A DNA stretch of 64,000 bases from Methylobacterium isbiliense (GTDB lineage Bacteria > Pseudomonadota > Alphaproteobacteria > Rhizobiales > Beijerinckiaceae), in NCBI RefSeq assembly GCF_022179325.1, contig NZ_BPQQ01000004.1:124001-188000 (forward strand), given 5' to 3'. The notes beneath the pieces are model-generated. The model saw only the letters and a program-made list of their open reading frames with translations, had not been told where the DNA came from and did not search any database. Of this stretch, positions 1 to 9,278 are shown one piece after another (within the stretch, counting starts at the first letter, position 1; each line of letters begins with the position of its first letter). The translations under genes and the position numbers were made by a program.

Positions 1-70
1 GCTCCCGGCGGGGAACTTGGCCCACGAACCGCGCACGATACGGCCTGCACGGCCGGCCGAACGCGTCACT

Positions 71-919
71 TCACGCCTGTGCCTCCCGCGTCGACAGCCA
101 CCACCCCTCTCCCGCCACCCAGGCGCTCGCGTCCGGCGCCGTCCCCCGGTGCAGGCTGCGCACCCGCTCCATGCCGCCGCGCGCGAAGGCCGCGGCGAGG
201 CGGGCGGCGGCGGCGGGATCGCGGGCGCCCAGGCAGGGGATGAAGGCGGCGCGCGACAGGAAGCGGGCATCGAGCACCTCCGCCGGCCGGTCCGGCCCGC
301 GGCGCGCGGCCAGCAGCATGCCGCCGCCGCCGCGCTCGGGCGTGAGCGGCAGGATCAGGCGCCCGGCGGGCGAGAGGGCGTCGAGCCAGACCGCCAGCGG
401 CTCGGCGGCGCCCGCGCTCACGTAGATCAGGTCGGATTCCGGCAGCGGCGGAGCCGCCCCGGAGCGGGCGTGGACCGTTACGCACGGATACGCCGCCAGC
501 GCCCGCGCGGCCGCGGCGGCGAGATCCGGATCGACCTCGTAGGCGTCGATCCGCCCGCCCGGGCCGACGAGTTCGGCGAGGATCGCCGTGTAGTAGCCGC
601 CGCCGATCCCGACCTGCAGCACCCGCTCGCCGGGCCGCGGGGCGGCGGCCGCGAGGCAGAGCGCGTGCAGGCTCGGCTCGCCGTTGTTGATCCCGGCCTC
701 CGGCCGCAGCGCCACCAGCGCGTCGCGGCAGAGCCCGGCCGGCTCGTCCGCCGGCACGGTGTCGAACCCCGCCTCGTCCATGACGAGCCACGGGCCGGGG
801 CCGCAATAGCGCTCCCGCGGGACGGTGGCGAAGGCGCGGATCAGGGCCGCGTCGCGCGCGCCGGCGCGCGCGGCCACCGTCGCGGCGTAGGCGGCACGCT
901 GTCGGGCGAGGTCGTCCAT
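71..919 (-). CDS. Protein-L-isoaspartate O-methyltransferase-like protein
   Basis: A 282-residue SAM-dependent methyltransferase of the PCMT fold. The SAM-binding loop GIGGGYYTA lies at about residues 104-112, preceded by the family-typical stretch GINNGEPSLHAL where classical PCMTs have their TISQP segment, so substrate specificity may differ from true isoaspartyl repair enzymes. It is longer than ordinary PCMT (about 210 residues) because of a C-terminal extension. I chose the ATG at 919 because the preceding 40 codons, back to 1039, are low-complexity Gly/Ala/Pro sequence. It is divergent from the penicillin-binding protein gene. The fold is confident; the substrate is inferred. Confidence 0.8.
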   Translation of the reverse strand: MDDLARQRAAYAATVAARAGARDAALIRAFATVPRERYCGPGPWLVMDEAGFDTVPADEPAGLCRDALVALRPEAGINNGEPSLHALCLAAAAPRPGERVLQVGIGGGYYTAILAELVGPGGRIDAYEVDPDLAAAAARALAAYPCVTVHARSGAAPPLPESDLIYVSAGAAEPLAVWLDALSPAGRLILPLTPERGGGGMLLAARRGPDRPAEVLDARFLSRAAFIPCLGARDPAAAARLAAAFARGGMERVRSLHRGTAPDASAWVAGEGWWLSTREAQA

Positions 920-1100
920 CGCGGGGTCTCGCGGCGGGGCCCGCAGGAGGCGCGCGGGCGCGGCTCCCTGTCCGGCGAACGGCCCCGGGGCCGGCCCGGT
1001 TCCGGGGCCGCCCGACCTTAAAAGAGCCGCGTTGTACACGTCCCCTTCAGGTCGCCGGCCGTTCTCTGGCGGGACCGCCCGCGGCCGGGCTCAAGGCGCC

Positions 1101-4097
1101 ATGAACCCGATCCTCATCAAGCTCTTCGCGACGGCCCTGACGCTGAGCCAGGCGACGACGCGGCCGGACGCGATCCGCACCCAGTTCGACCCCGCCCGGG
1201 ACGGCCCGGAGGTGGTGCGGCTGCTGCGCGACGGCTGCGCCCACATGCGCAAGGCGTTCGACATCGAGGACATCAACCTCGACGAGCTGATCGCCACCGC
1301 GATGGAGGACCCGAAGGCCGTCGCGGGCGACGCCAAGATCCTGCACGGCCTCGACTTCGGCGAGCTGGTGACGAGCTACAAGCAGTTCTGCAAGGGCGAG
1401 AACCCGCCGAACTCGCCCTTCGAGGCCCGGGCCGTCATCGAGTTCTACAACAAGGCCGCGGCCGACCTGCCGGAGGCGGGCGCGCTCAAGACCCTGGCGC
1501 TGCCGGGCGTGAGCACGATCCTGGACGGGCGCGGCGCCCGCTTCGCCGAGACCTCCGAGCCGAACGGCCGGCGGGTCACCGTCCCGATCGCGCAGGTGCC
1601 GGCGCTGGTCCGCAAGGCCTTCATCGCCGCCGAGGACAAGCGCTTCGAGAGCCACAAGGGCATCGACGAGCGCGGCGTCATCCGCGCCTTCATCGGCAAC
1701 CTCGCCTCGCCGGGCCGCCCGGCCGGCGGCTCGACCATCACCCAGCAGGTGGTCAAGAACCTGTCGGTGGGCGACGACGTCACCTACGAGCGCAAGATCC
1801 GCGAGATGATCGTCGCCGCCCGCGCCGAGCAGGTGATGACGAAGTCCGAGATCCTCGGCCTCTACCTCAACGGCATCTATCTCGGCCGGGGCGCCTACGG
1901 CATCGAGATGGCGGCGCGCAGCTACTTCGGCAAGTCGGTGGGCGACCTCACGGTGCCGGAGGCGGCGCTGCTCGCCGGCATGCCCAAGGGGCCGAACTAC
2001 TACAGCCCCGACCGCTACCCCGAGCGCGCCCGCGAGCGGCGGGCCTACGTCCTCTCGCGCATGAAGGAGGAGGGCGTCATCACGGAGGCCGAGACGAATG
2101 CGGCGCTCCAGAGCGGTCTCGGCCTCGTGCCCCTGGAGCGCACGCGCCAGGAGGCGGGCTTCCACTTCGTCGACCATCTCGGGCGCGAGGCGCGCACGCT
2201 GGCGGGGCTCGATTCGCTCACGGCCGGCTCCTACACGGTGCGCACGACGCTGAATGCCGGCCTGCAGACGGCCACCGAGACGATCCTGCAGGACGGGCTC
2301 GCGCGCTACGAGGCCGCGACGGGCCGCGCCCGCTTCGAGGGGCCGGAACTCAATCTCGCCGAGGCGGTGAAGCGGATCGAGGCCGCAGGCCCCGCCCCGG
2401 CGGCGCCCGAGCCGGCCCCCGCTCAGACGGCGCCGGCCCAGCCGGCCCCGTCGGCCTCCCCAGGCCGCAAGGCCGGCACCCCCAAGGCGACGCCCGCCGC
2501 ACGGCCCGCCGGCCCCAAACCCGCCTGGCAGCGGGCGCTGGAGACCGCCCGCGCGCCCCTCTACGACGTGCACTGGCCGCTCGCGGTGGTGCTGGAGACC
2601 GGCCAGAAGGGCACGCGCGTCGGCCTCGCGGACGGGCGCGTGGCGAGCCTGAACGCGGCCCAGGCCCGCGGCCGGCTCGCGCCCTACGACGTGGTGCGGG
2701 TGTCGCTGCGGGAGGGCAAGGGCGGGGTGCGGGCGGACCTGCGCGTGCGCCCCCAGGTGCAGGGCGCCGCCCTGGTGCTGGAGAACCGCACCGGCCGCAT
2801 CCTGGCGATGGCGGGCGGCTTCTCCTACCCGCTGAGCCAGCTCAACCGCACGACGCAGAGCGTGCGCCAGCCCGGCTCGACCCTCAAGCCCCTCACCTAT
2901 CTGGCGGCCCTCTCGGGCGGGCTGCAGCCCAACACCCTGGTGATGGATGCGGCCGTCACCCTGCCGCCGATCGGCGGCGTCGGCCAGTCGTGGTCGCCCA
3001 AGAACTACGACGGCGGCGGCGCGGGGGCGATCACCCTGCGCCGGGGCCTGGAGCATTCGAAGAACCTCGTCACCGCGCAGCTCCTGCGCGGCGGCATCGC
3101 GGAGCGGCCCGAGCAGAGCCTCAAGCGGGTCTGCGACCTTGCCCTCGAAGCCCAGCTCTACGCCGAGTGCGAGCGCTACTACCCCTTCGTCCTCGGCGCC
3201 CAGCCGGTGCGGATGATCGACCTCGCGGCCTTCTACGCGGCGATCGCCAACGAGGGCGAGCGCCCCTCGCCCTACGCCCTGGAGGCGGTGTCGCAGGGCG
3301 AGCGGACCCTCTACCGGCATGCCGGGCGGGGCCCCGTGCGGATCGGCTCGGCCGACCGCGTCGCCTTCTACCAGCTCAAGAGCCTGCTCCAGGGCGTCAC
3401 CCAGCGCGGCACCGCGGCGGCGCTCGGCCGCTTCTCCCCCTACGTGGCCGGCAAGACCGGCACCTCCGAGGACGAGAACGACGCGTGGTTCGTGGGCTTC
3501 ACCAACGAGATCACCATCGCGGTCTGGATCGGCTACGACAACGCGGACGGGCGGCGGCGCACGCTGGGGCGCGGCCAGACCGGCGGGTCCCTCGCGGTGC
3601 CGCTGTTCGGGCAGATCCTCCAGGCCGCCTGGGCGAACGGCGTGCCCAAGAGCCCCCTGGCCCCGCCGAGCCCGGAGGCCAAGCGCCTCATCGCCGACGC
3701 GCCGATCGACCTGCGCTCGGGCCAGCGCATGGCCGGCGGCGGGTTCATGGAGCATTTCCGGCTCCAGCCGGACGGGCGCCTCGCCGACACGCAGTACCGC
3801 CTCGTGCCGCAGGAATCGCTCTACGCCATGCGCCCGGACGCGGAGCAGGACGGCGATGCGATCGTGGACGGAGGGCGGCCGGAGGACGACCGCTACGATC
3901 CGTTCGGCGATCTCGGGCGGCAGCTCTTCGGCGACGGCCAGCCCCCCCTGCGCCGCGCCCAGCCGGTGCCGGCGCCCGAGCCGCTCTGGCCCGGCCGCGG
4001 CGCGGCCCGCTCGCCCTTCGGCGACGACGAGGAGGGGGTGCGCCGCCCCCGCCGCCGCGATCCCGACTACTTCTTCGGCGAGGATCCGACCTATTGA
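1101..4097 (+). CDS. Class A penicillin-binding protein (PBP1A-type transglycosylase/transpeptidase)
   Basis: A 998-residue bifunctional peptidoglycan synthase. The GT51 transglycosylase domain begins near residue 160, with EDKRF at about 177 followed by GGSTITQQ and KSEILGLYLN motifs. The transpeptidase domain has the active-site tetrad STLK at residues 593-596, SKN at 653-655 and KTGT at about 785. An Ala/Pro-rich linker at about residues 430-480 separates sub-regions, and the C-terminus is an acidic, proline-rich tail. The N-terminus (MNPILIKLFATALTLSQ) is only weakly hydrophobic, and about 150 residues of unrecognised sequence precede GT51, so the usual cytoplasmic tail plus strong transmembrane anchor is not obvious. 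The start is the ATG at 1101; an in-frame ATG at 1032 would add 23 unlikely residues. Confidence 0.93.
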   Translation: MNPILIKLFATALTLSQATTRPDAIRTQFDPARDGPEVVRLLRDGCAHMRKAFDIEDINLDELIATAMEDPKAVAGDAKILHGLDFGELVTSYKQFCKGENPPNSPFEARAVIEFYNKAAADLPEAGALKTLALPGVSTILDGRGARFAETSEPNGRRVTVPIAQVPALVRKAFIAAEDKRFESHKGIDERGVIRAFIGNLASPGRPAGGSTITQQVVKNLSVGDDVTYERKIREMIVAARAEQVMTKSEILGLYLNGIYLGRGAYGIEMAARSYFGKSVGDLTVPEAALLAGMPKGPNYYSPDRYPERARERRAYVLSRMKEEGVITEAETNAALQSGLGLVPLERTRQEAGFHFVDHLGREARTLAGLDSLTAGSYTVRTTLNAGLQTATETILQDGLARYEAATGRARFEGPELNLAEAVKRIEAAGPAPAAPEPAPAQTAPAQPAPSASPGRKAGTPKATPAARPAGPKPAWQRALETARAPLYDVHWPLAVVLETGQKGTRVGLADGRVASLNAAQARGRLAPYDVVRVSLREGKGGVRADLRVRPQVQGAALVLENRTGRILAMAGGFSYPLSQLNRTTQSVRQPGSTLKPLTYLAALSGGLQPNTLVMDAAVTLPPIGGVGQSWSPKNYDGGGAGAITLRRGLEHSKNLVTAQLLRGGIAERPEQSLKRVCDLALEAQLYAECERYYPFVLGAQPVRMIDLAAFYAAIANEGERPSPYALEAVSQGERTLYRHAGRGPVRIGSADRVAFYQLKSLLQGVTQRGTAAALGRFSPYVAGKTGTSEDENDAWFVGFTNEITIAVWIGYDNADGRRRTLGRGQTGGSLAVPLFGQILQAAWANGVPKSPLAPPSPEAKRLIADAPIDLRSGQRMAGGGFMEHFRLQPDGRLADTQYRLVPQESLYAMRPDAEQDGDAIVDGGRPEDDRYDPFGDLGRQLFGDGQPPLRRAQPVPAPEPLWPGRGAARSPFGDDEEGVRRPRRRDPDYFFGEDPTY

Positions 4098-4170
4098 GGC
4101 CCGCCTCCCGGCGAGGCCCGTCTTGACACCAGTCTTGGCACCCGTCTTGGCACCAGCCGGATCCCCGACC

Positions 4171-5199
4171 TTGCACCACATCCCGACGGCTTCCCTCCGC
4201 CTGCTCGCGCCGCTCCTCTGCCTCCTGGCGGGACCGGCGCTCGCCCAGTACCGCACCAAGGACGTCCCGAGCGTGGCGGCCCTCGATGCCGGGGCGATCG
4301 CGCCCGGCACGATCGCCTTCACGGACCACCGCGACAACCCGGCCAACCCGGAGAGCGGCCTCGTGCCCTTCGCGGAATGGAGCCGCACGCGCCCGGCCGA
4401 GAAGGCCGCGCTCACGCCCCATCCGGCCTATGTCGAGCCCGACTACCCGGTGACGGCGAACGGCGTGACCAAGAACCGCCACGAGACCCTCAAGGTCTAC
4501 GTGGCGGAGGCCCGGTTCGTGGTGCCGCGCGCGCCCGAGCGCATCGACCTGAAGCGCTTCGCCTCCTTCGCCTTCCTCGGCCGCATGGACCCGGCGATCA
4601 AGCACAAGGCCCTGAGCCCCTCGGAGGCGACCCCGACCAAGGACCCGGCCGCCGCCTTCGCGCGCCGGCCCGACCGGCCCTGGTGCGCGGCGCCCGACAC
4701 GCTCTGCATCGAGTCGCGCTACGACCTCGAAGGCAAGCTGCCGCTCGGCGTGAAGCTCGCCAACAAGCTGGAGGAAGGGGGCAAGAAGATTGCCGAGTTC
4801 GTCTCGTTCCAGAGCGAACTCCGGGTGCTGCCCCCCGAGGAGGCGGGCAGGCTCGCGGCGCTGACGCGGATCGAGGCGCCGGTGGCGGGCGCGCTCGAAC
4901 AGAACATCTTCTGGGTCAACCAGATCCTGCGCTTCGGCAAGTTCCTGGCGGTGCTGCAGCCGGCCGCGAACGATCCCGGCAAGACGGTGGTGACCGCCAC
5001 CATGGCGCTCGGCATCAAGGCGGACGTGCTCGACCGCAAGAAGGAGTACGAGCGCGTGCCGGTGCTGCGCAACCTGCTGCCCGCGCAGGTGCTGATGGGT
5101 AATTCCTCGTTCAACACCGGCACCTCGATCAGCGCCGGCCTGCCGACCTACGCCCGCAACCGCATCGCGGCCTTCGCGGACGCACTGGCCAAGGAGTAG
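4171..5199 (+). CDS. Conserved exported protein of unknown function
   Basis: A 342-residue protein I do not recognise. The likely start is the TTG at 4171, because it begins a good signal peptide (hydrophobic [15 protein letters not shown], then Gln). No in-frame ATG gives a plausible N-terminus. The mature protein has two Cys in the sequence WCAAPDTLC, which could form a disulphide in the periplasm, and no transmembrane segment. It follows the penicillin-binding protein gene by 73 bases in the same direction, so co-transcription and an envelope role are possible. Confidence 0.7.
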   Translation: MHHIPTASLRLLAPLLCLLAGPALAQYRTKDVPSVAALDAGAIAPGTIAFTDHRDNPANPESGLVPFAEWSRTRPAEKAALTPHPAYVEPDYPVTANGVTKNRHETLKVYVAEARFVVPRAPERIDLKRFASFAFLGRMDPAIKHKALSPSEATPTKDPAAAFARRPDRPWCAAPDTLCIESRYDLEGKLPLGVKLANKLEEGGKKIAEFVSFQSELRVLPPEEAGRLAALTRIEAPVAGALEQNIFWVNQILRFGKFLAVLQPAANDPGKTVVTATMALGIKADVLDRKKEYERVPVLRNLLPAQVLMGNSSFNTGTSISAGLPTYARNRIAAFADALAKE

Positions 5200-5224
5200 C
5201 GGCCCCGGCGGGGCCCGCGCGGGA

Positions 5225-5437
5225 TCAGTTGCCCCGGTTGGCGATGCTCGGCACGGACGGCTGCGTGAACATGCGGTTCACGTCGGGCCGGCGCTGCGTG
5301 CCGTTGGTGTCGGTCGAGCGCACGTAGTTCTGGGAGTTGAAGGTCTCGCTGAAGGCGGTGCGCTCGCTCTCCAGGCTGGTGCAGGCGGAGAGAAGGGCGG
5401 CGAGCGTGCCGGCGGCGGCGAGGGCGGACAGCTTCAT
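5225..5437 (-). CDS. Small putative lipoprotein
   Basis: A 70-residue protein with a signal peptide ending in the lipobox LLSAC, so the Cys at residue 19 is probably lipidated and the protein membrane-anchored. The mature part is about 52 residues, polar and rich in Ser/Thr/Asn/Arg, with no known domain. A longer frame upstream exists but has no signal-like N-terminus, so the ATG at 5437 is preferred. It is convergent with the preceding exported-protein gene. Confidence 0.65.
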   Translation of the reverse strand: MKLSALAAAGTLAALLSACTSLESERTAFSETFNSQNYVRSTDTNGTQRRPDVNRMFTQPSVPSIANRGN

Positions 5438-5624
5438 CGGTCGGATCCTGGTGCTCGGGAAGGGACGGTCCTCGCGGCGGATCGGGGCGCGGTCAAGGCG
5501 AGGGCCGAGGCCTGGGGGCGATTGCGTGCGCCTGTGCCCGCCGCGCCGCGTGTGCGGGGATTCCGGTGGAGAGGCGCGACTCCCGGCTGGTGCGGCTCGG
5601 CGGTTTGCGCGATGCTTCGACTCG

Positions 5625-5870
5625 ATGAGCAACGTCGTCCCCCTGCGCGCGCGCCGCGCGCCCGAGACCACCGCCCGCGAGGCCGCCGCGGTCGTCTCAG
5701 ACCTCGTGGCCATCGCCGAGCAGCTGCACGACGTCGGGGCGCGCACGGCCGCGCTCGGCCGGCCGCAGGCCGAGACCGAACGCTCGGTGCAGATGCTGCT
5801 CGACGCCGTGACCGCTGTGGAGCGCGCGCTCGACGCGATCACCGACGGCGGCGACTACACGCCGTTCTGA
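5625..5870 (+). CDS. Small hypothetical protein, probably helical
   Basis: An 81-residue protein starting at the ATG at 5625 (MSNVVPLRARR). Most of it is amphipathic, heptad-like and Ala/Leu/Val-rich, suggesting one long helix or coiled coil. It ends in the short polar tail DGGDYTPF. There is no signal peptide or membrane segment. Function unknown. A strong hairpin follows between it and convergent gpmA. Confidence 0.5.
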   Translation: MSNVVPLRARRAPETTAREAAAVVSDLVAIAEQLHDVGARTAALGRPQAETERSVQMLLDAVTAVERALDAITDGGDYTPF

Positions 5871-5927
5871 GAGCGGCCGCGATCCGGAATCGGAGCCTGA
5901 CCCTGCGCCCATGATCCGGCGCGGTCT

Positions 5928-5951
5928 CCCCTCTCCCGTGCGGGAGAGGGG
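5928..5951. terminator. Bidirectional hairpin between convergent genes
   Basis: CCCCTCTCCCG (5928-5938) pairs with CGGGAGAGGGG (5941-5951) across a two-base loop. It lies between the converging ends of the 81-residue gene and gpmA, so it probably terminates both transcripts, although there is no T tract. This type of short CTCTCCCG hairpin also recurs as an interspersed repeat in related genomes, as far as I recall. Confidence 0.55.
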
Positions 5952-5966
5952 GTTCCGATCTGTCCC

Positions 5967-6593
5967 TCACGCGTCGCGGTCGAGCACGTCCTTGCTGGCG
6001 ACCGTGGTGTCCGCATTGAGGTGGTAGACGAGCGGGACGCCGGTCGCGAGTTCGAGGCCGGGGATCGTCTCGGTGGTGAGGCCGTCGAGCACCATCACGA
6101 GGGCGCGCAGCGAGTTGCCGTGGGCGGCCACCAGCACCCGCTCGCCGCGCAGCACGCGCGGCATGATCTCGCGCATGGTGTAGGGCAGCACGCGGGCCAC
6201 CGTGTCCTTCAGGCTCTCGCCGCCGGGCGGCGGCACGTCGTAGGAGCGGCGCCAGAGGTGGACCTGCTCCTTGCCCCAGCGCGCCCGGGCATCGTCCTTG
6301 TTGAGGCCGGCGAGGTCGCCGTAGTCGCGCTCGTTCAGCGCCGCATCCGCGATGGTGGGCAGGTCGGACTGGCCGAGTTCCTCGAGGATCAGGGCGGCGG
6401 TGCGCTGCGCGCGGCTCAGCGCCGAGGTGAAGGCGACGTCGAAGCGGATGCCCTTGGCCTTCAGCCGCCGCCCCGCCGCCCGCGCTTCCGCGACGCCGAG
6501 TTCGGTGAGGCCAGGGTCGCGCCAGCCGGTGAACAGGTTCTTGAGGTTCCACTCGCTCTGGCCGTGCCGTGCGAGGACGAGGAGGCGCTCCAT
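5967..6593 (-). CDS. gpmA: 2,3-bisphosphoglycerate-dependent phosphoglycerate mutase
   Basis: A cytosolic enzyme of 208 residues that interconverts 3- and 2-phosphoglycerate in glycolysis/gluconeogenesis. The N-terminal [10 protein letters not shown] contains the phosphorylated histidine (RHG). [12 protein letters not shown] and [10 protein letters not shown] are the other conserved blocks, the latter with the second catalytic His. It is shorter than the E. coli enzyme (about 250) but typical of the alphaproteobacterial form. It lies 32 bases downstream of dapB on the same strand, a common pairing, so co-transcription is likely. Confidence 0.95.
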   Translation of the reverse strand: MERLLVLARHGQSEWNLKNLFTGWRDPGLTELGVAEARAAGRRLKAKGIRFDVAFTSALSRAQRTAALILEELGQSDLPTIADAALNERDYGDLAGLNKDDARARWGKEQVHLWRRSYDVPPPGGESLKDTVARVLPYTMREIMPRVLRGERVLVAAHGNSLRALVMVLDGLTTETIPGLELATGVPLVYHLNADTTVASKDVLDRDA

Positions 6594-6625
6594 AATCTGC
6601 CGTGTCGCTCCGTGAATGAGAGGGG

Positions 6626-7423
6626 TCAGAGCCCCAGGACGTCGTTCATGCCGTAGAGGCCGGGGGGCTGGCCCTGCGCCCAGAGCGCGGCCCTGACGGC
6701 GCCGCGGGCGAAGATTCCGCGGTCCTCGGCCCGGTGGCCGAGTTCGATGCGCTCGCCGGGGCCGGCGAAGATCACGCTGTGGTCGCCGACCACGCTGCCC
6801 CCGCGCAGGGTGGCGAAGCCGATGCTGCCGGGCGCGCGCGCGCCGGTATGGCCGTCGCGCACCGCCACCTTGCGCTCGGCCAGCGCCACCGCGCGGCCCT
6901 CGGCCGCCGCCTCGCCGAGGAGCAGCGCGGTGCCGGAGGGCGCGTCCACCTTGTGGCGGTGGTGCATCTCCAGGATCTCGATGTCGAAATCCTCGCCCAG
7001 CGTCGCCGCGACCTTGCGCACGAGGCCGGCCAGCAGGTTGACCCCGAGCGACATGTTGCCCGAGCGCACGATGCGCGCGTGGCGCGCCGCCGCCGCGAGC
7101 TTGGCCAGATCCTCCGGCCGCAGGCCGGTGGTGCCCACCACATGGACGATGCGCGCCTGGGCGGCGAGTTCGGCATAGGCCACGGTGGCGGCCGGCGCCG
7201 TGAAGTCGAGGACCCCGTCGGCCTCCGCGAAGACCCGCAGGGGATCGTCGGTCACGGCGACGCCGAGCGGCGCCAGCCCCGCCAGGCTTCCGGCATCCTG
7301 GCCGACCGCCTCCGCCCCCTCGCGCTCGACCGCGCCCGCGAGCGTGCAGCCCTCGGTCCCGGCCACCGCCTGGATCAGCATCCGGCCCATGCGCCCGGAG
7401 GCGCCCACCACCACGAGACGCAT
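6626..7423 (-). CDS. dapB: 4-hydroxy-tetrahydrodipicolinate reductase
   Basis: A 265-residue NAD(P)H-dependent reductase of the diaminopimelate/lysine pathway. The dinucleotide-binding motif GASGRMGRM is at the N-terminus. The catalytic block [13 protein letters not shown] contains the conserved His-His and Lys and the substrate-binding SGT. The start is the ATG at 7423. It is followed closely by gpmA. Confidence 0.96.
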   Translation of the reverse strand: MRLVVVGASGRMGRMLIQAVAGTEGCTLAGAVEREGAEAVGQDAGSLAGLAPLGVAVTDDPLRVFAEADGVLDFTAPAATVAYAELAAQARIVHVVGTTGLRPEDLAKLAAAARHARIVRSGNMSLGVNLLAGLVRKVAATLGEDFDIEILEMHHRHKVDAPSGTALLLGEAAAEGRAVALAERKVAVRDGHTGARAPGSIGFATLRGGSVVGDHSVIFAGPGERIELGHRAEDRGIFARGAVRAALWAQGQPPGLYGMNDVLGL

Positions 7424-7548
7424 CGCGTCCTCAACGCTCGTCAAGCCCGGCCGCCGCGGGCCGCGCGTGCGTGGTACAGGCCGGAACCGCGCCTGCCAAG
7501 GCGGCGCCTGCGATCGAGGCGCCTCTCGACCACGAAGGCCGTCCAGGC

Positions 7549-8250
7549 TCAGCGGCCGCGCGCCGCCAGCAGGGGGCCGAGCACGTCCGTCACGCCCGTG
7601 AGGGTGATCTGGGTGCCGACGCAGAGGAGCAGGAAGGCCGAGAGCCGCCCCAGCACCCGCGCCCGGGCGTGGCCGATGCGCTCCACCACCCGGTCGGCGG
7701 AGGCGTAGGCGACCCGCACCGCGAGCGCGATGGCCAGCGCCGCGGCGGAGGCGCCCGCGAGAAAGCCCCAGTGGCCCGGCCCGCTCTCGGGCCGGGCCGC
7801 GCCGAGCGCGATGGCGACCGAGATGGTGCCGGGGCCGGTGGTGAAGGGGAGCGTCAGGGGAAAGAACGCGATCTCGTCGAGGGAGCCCGCCACCTCCTGG
7901 CCCCGGGCCGGCTCGGCCTGCGCGGCCTTGCGCGCCTCGCGCTCCTCCGGCACCGCCAGGAGCCGCCATGCCTGGGCCGCCACGACCAAGCCGCCCGCGA
8001 TGCGCAGCGCCGCGAGCGTGATGCCGAAGAAGGCGAGCAGCGCCGCGCCGGCCCAGAGGGAGACCAGCATCACGACCGAGGCGTAGAGCCCGATGCGCCG
8101 GGCGAGCAGCGCCCGTTCGGCATGCGTGCGCCGGCCCGTGACCTCCGCGAAGATCAGCGCGCCGCCGAGCGGATTGACGATCGAGAACAGGGCCGGCAGG
8201 GCGAGGAGGAAGCTCTGGAGCGCGGCTTCGAGACCGGGAAGGGGCGTCAC
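7549..8250 (-). CDS. MarC-family integral membrane protein
   Basis: A 233-residue membrane protein with about six hydrophobic segments. It has MarC-family signatures: FSIVNPLGG near the N-terminus and [14 protein letters not shown] in the middle, a duplicated pattern. The family (UPF0056) has no established transport substrate. The GTG at 8250 is taken as start; it sits 5 bases after the stop of the upstream methyltransferase gene, so the two are probably co-transcribed. Confidence 0.85.
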   Translation of the reverse strand: MTPLPGLEAALQSFLLALPALFSIVNPLGGALIFAEVTGRRTHAERALLARRIGLYASVVMLVSLWAGAALLAFFGITLAALRIAGGLVVAAQAWRLLAVPEEREARKAAQAEPARGQEVAGSLDEIAFFPLTLPFTTGPGTISVAIALGAARPESGPGHWGFLAGASAAALAIALAVRVAYASADRVVERIGHARARVLGRLSAFLLLCVGTQITLTGVTDVLGPLLAARGR

Positions 8251-8255
8251 GGGCC

Positions 8256-8996
8256 TCACACCCCGCCCGGGACGGGGGCCGGGGAGGGCACCAGCACCGG
8301 CGTGGCCAGCCGCGCGGCGCGGCGGGCCTGCACGGTGACGGGGCGGTGGAGCTGCTTGATCGCGTCCACCACGTGCAGCCCCGCGAAGGGCAGCGACAGG
8401 CCCGTGCCGACCCGCTCCCACGCGCTCGCCGTACGCAGCGTCAGCCAGCTCTCGACCGGCGGCACGTAGAGCGTCTCGGCCCAGCCCTCGGGGGAGAACA
8501 GCGTCTCGCGCATCAGGCGGCCGAGCTGCGAGCGGCTGTAGGGCTGGCCGTGGCCGAAGGGCGTGGCGTCCCGGCGCGCCCACAGGCCGCGGCGGTTGGG
8601 CACCACCAGCACCAGCCGCCCGCCCGGGGTGAGGATGCGCCAGACCTCCTGCAGCAGGTCGGCCGGGCTCTCCACCGCCTCGATGGCGTGGACGAGGATC
8701 ACCCGGTCCACCGCCGCCTCGGGCAGGGGCATCATGGTCGGGTCGACGAGAGCCGAGGCCGAGCGCCCGGCGGCGGGCCAGTTCACCACCCCCTGCGTGG
8801 CCGGCATGAAGGCCAGCGTCCGCTCCGCCGCGTGCCGCACCGGGCCGAGATAGGGCACCGCGTAGCCGAGCCCCAGCACCCGCAGGCCCGCGACGGAGCC
8901 GAGAAAGCGGTGCAGGTTGCGGCCGACGAGGCGCTGCGTCACCGCGCCGAGGGGGCCGTTGTAGAAGGCGCGCAGGTCTGTGACGTCGACGCTCAT
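8256..8996 (-). CDS. Class I SAM-dependent methyltransferase (UbiE-like fold)
   Basis: A 246-residue protein with [12 protein letters not shown] as motif I and the downstream block [22 protein letters not shown] typical of small-molecule or quinone-type methyltransferases. An acidic motif II is less clear ([10 protein letters not shown]). The C-terminal 60 residues are basic. Start ATG at 8996. The gene is divergent from gloB, in an arrangement common in Hyphomicrobiales. Substrate unknown. Confidence 0.8.
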   Translation of the reverse strand: MSVDVTDLRAFYNGPLGAVTQRLVGRNLHRFLGSVAGLRVLGLGYAVPYLGPVRHAAERTLAFMPATQGVVNWPAAGRSASALVDPTMMPLPEAAVDRVILVHAIEAVESPADLLQEVWRILTPGGRLVLVVPNRRGLWARRDATPFGHGQPYSRSQLGRLMRETLFSPEGWAETLYVPPVESWLTLRTASAWERVGTGLSLPFAGLHVVDAIKQLHRPVTVQARRAARLATPVLVPSPAPVPGGV

Positions 8997-9278
8997 AAGC
9001 ACGGACAATCGGGCACGGAGCACTCGCGCGACGCCGCACCGAGCGCCGGACGATCCGACCTCCCGCGCCGCGCCGCTGGACGGGTCATCAATGGGTGCTG
9101 TCGGCCCGCGCGGCAAGGCGGGGGGCGGGAACAAGCGTCCGGCTCCCCGGAATTCCCGGCGCGGCGCCAAGGTCGTCGGCATCACGGTCGTCGGCACCGA
9201 GCGTTGCCGTTGGGCAGGGATGCGGCCGGCCTCCGCCCGCCCTACCTTCTGCCCGACGACGCTGCCCGGGAGACGCCC

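Noticed and set aside
1047-4415. Very long minus-strand open frame (1122 codons) opposite the penicillin-binding protein gene
   Set aside because: High GC makes antisense frames open; its product is low-complexity Arg/Gly/Ala sequence with no domain, while the plus strand encodes a complete PBP.
5928-5951. Hairpin considered as a mobile-element end
   Set aside because: No transposase, no target duplication; position between convergent genes fits a terminator.
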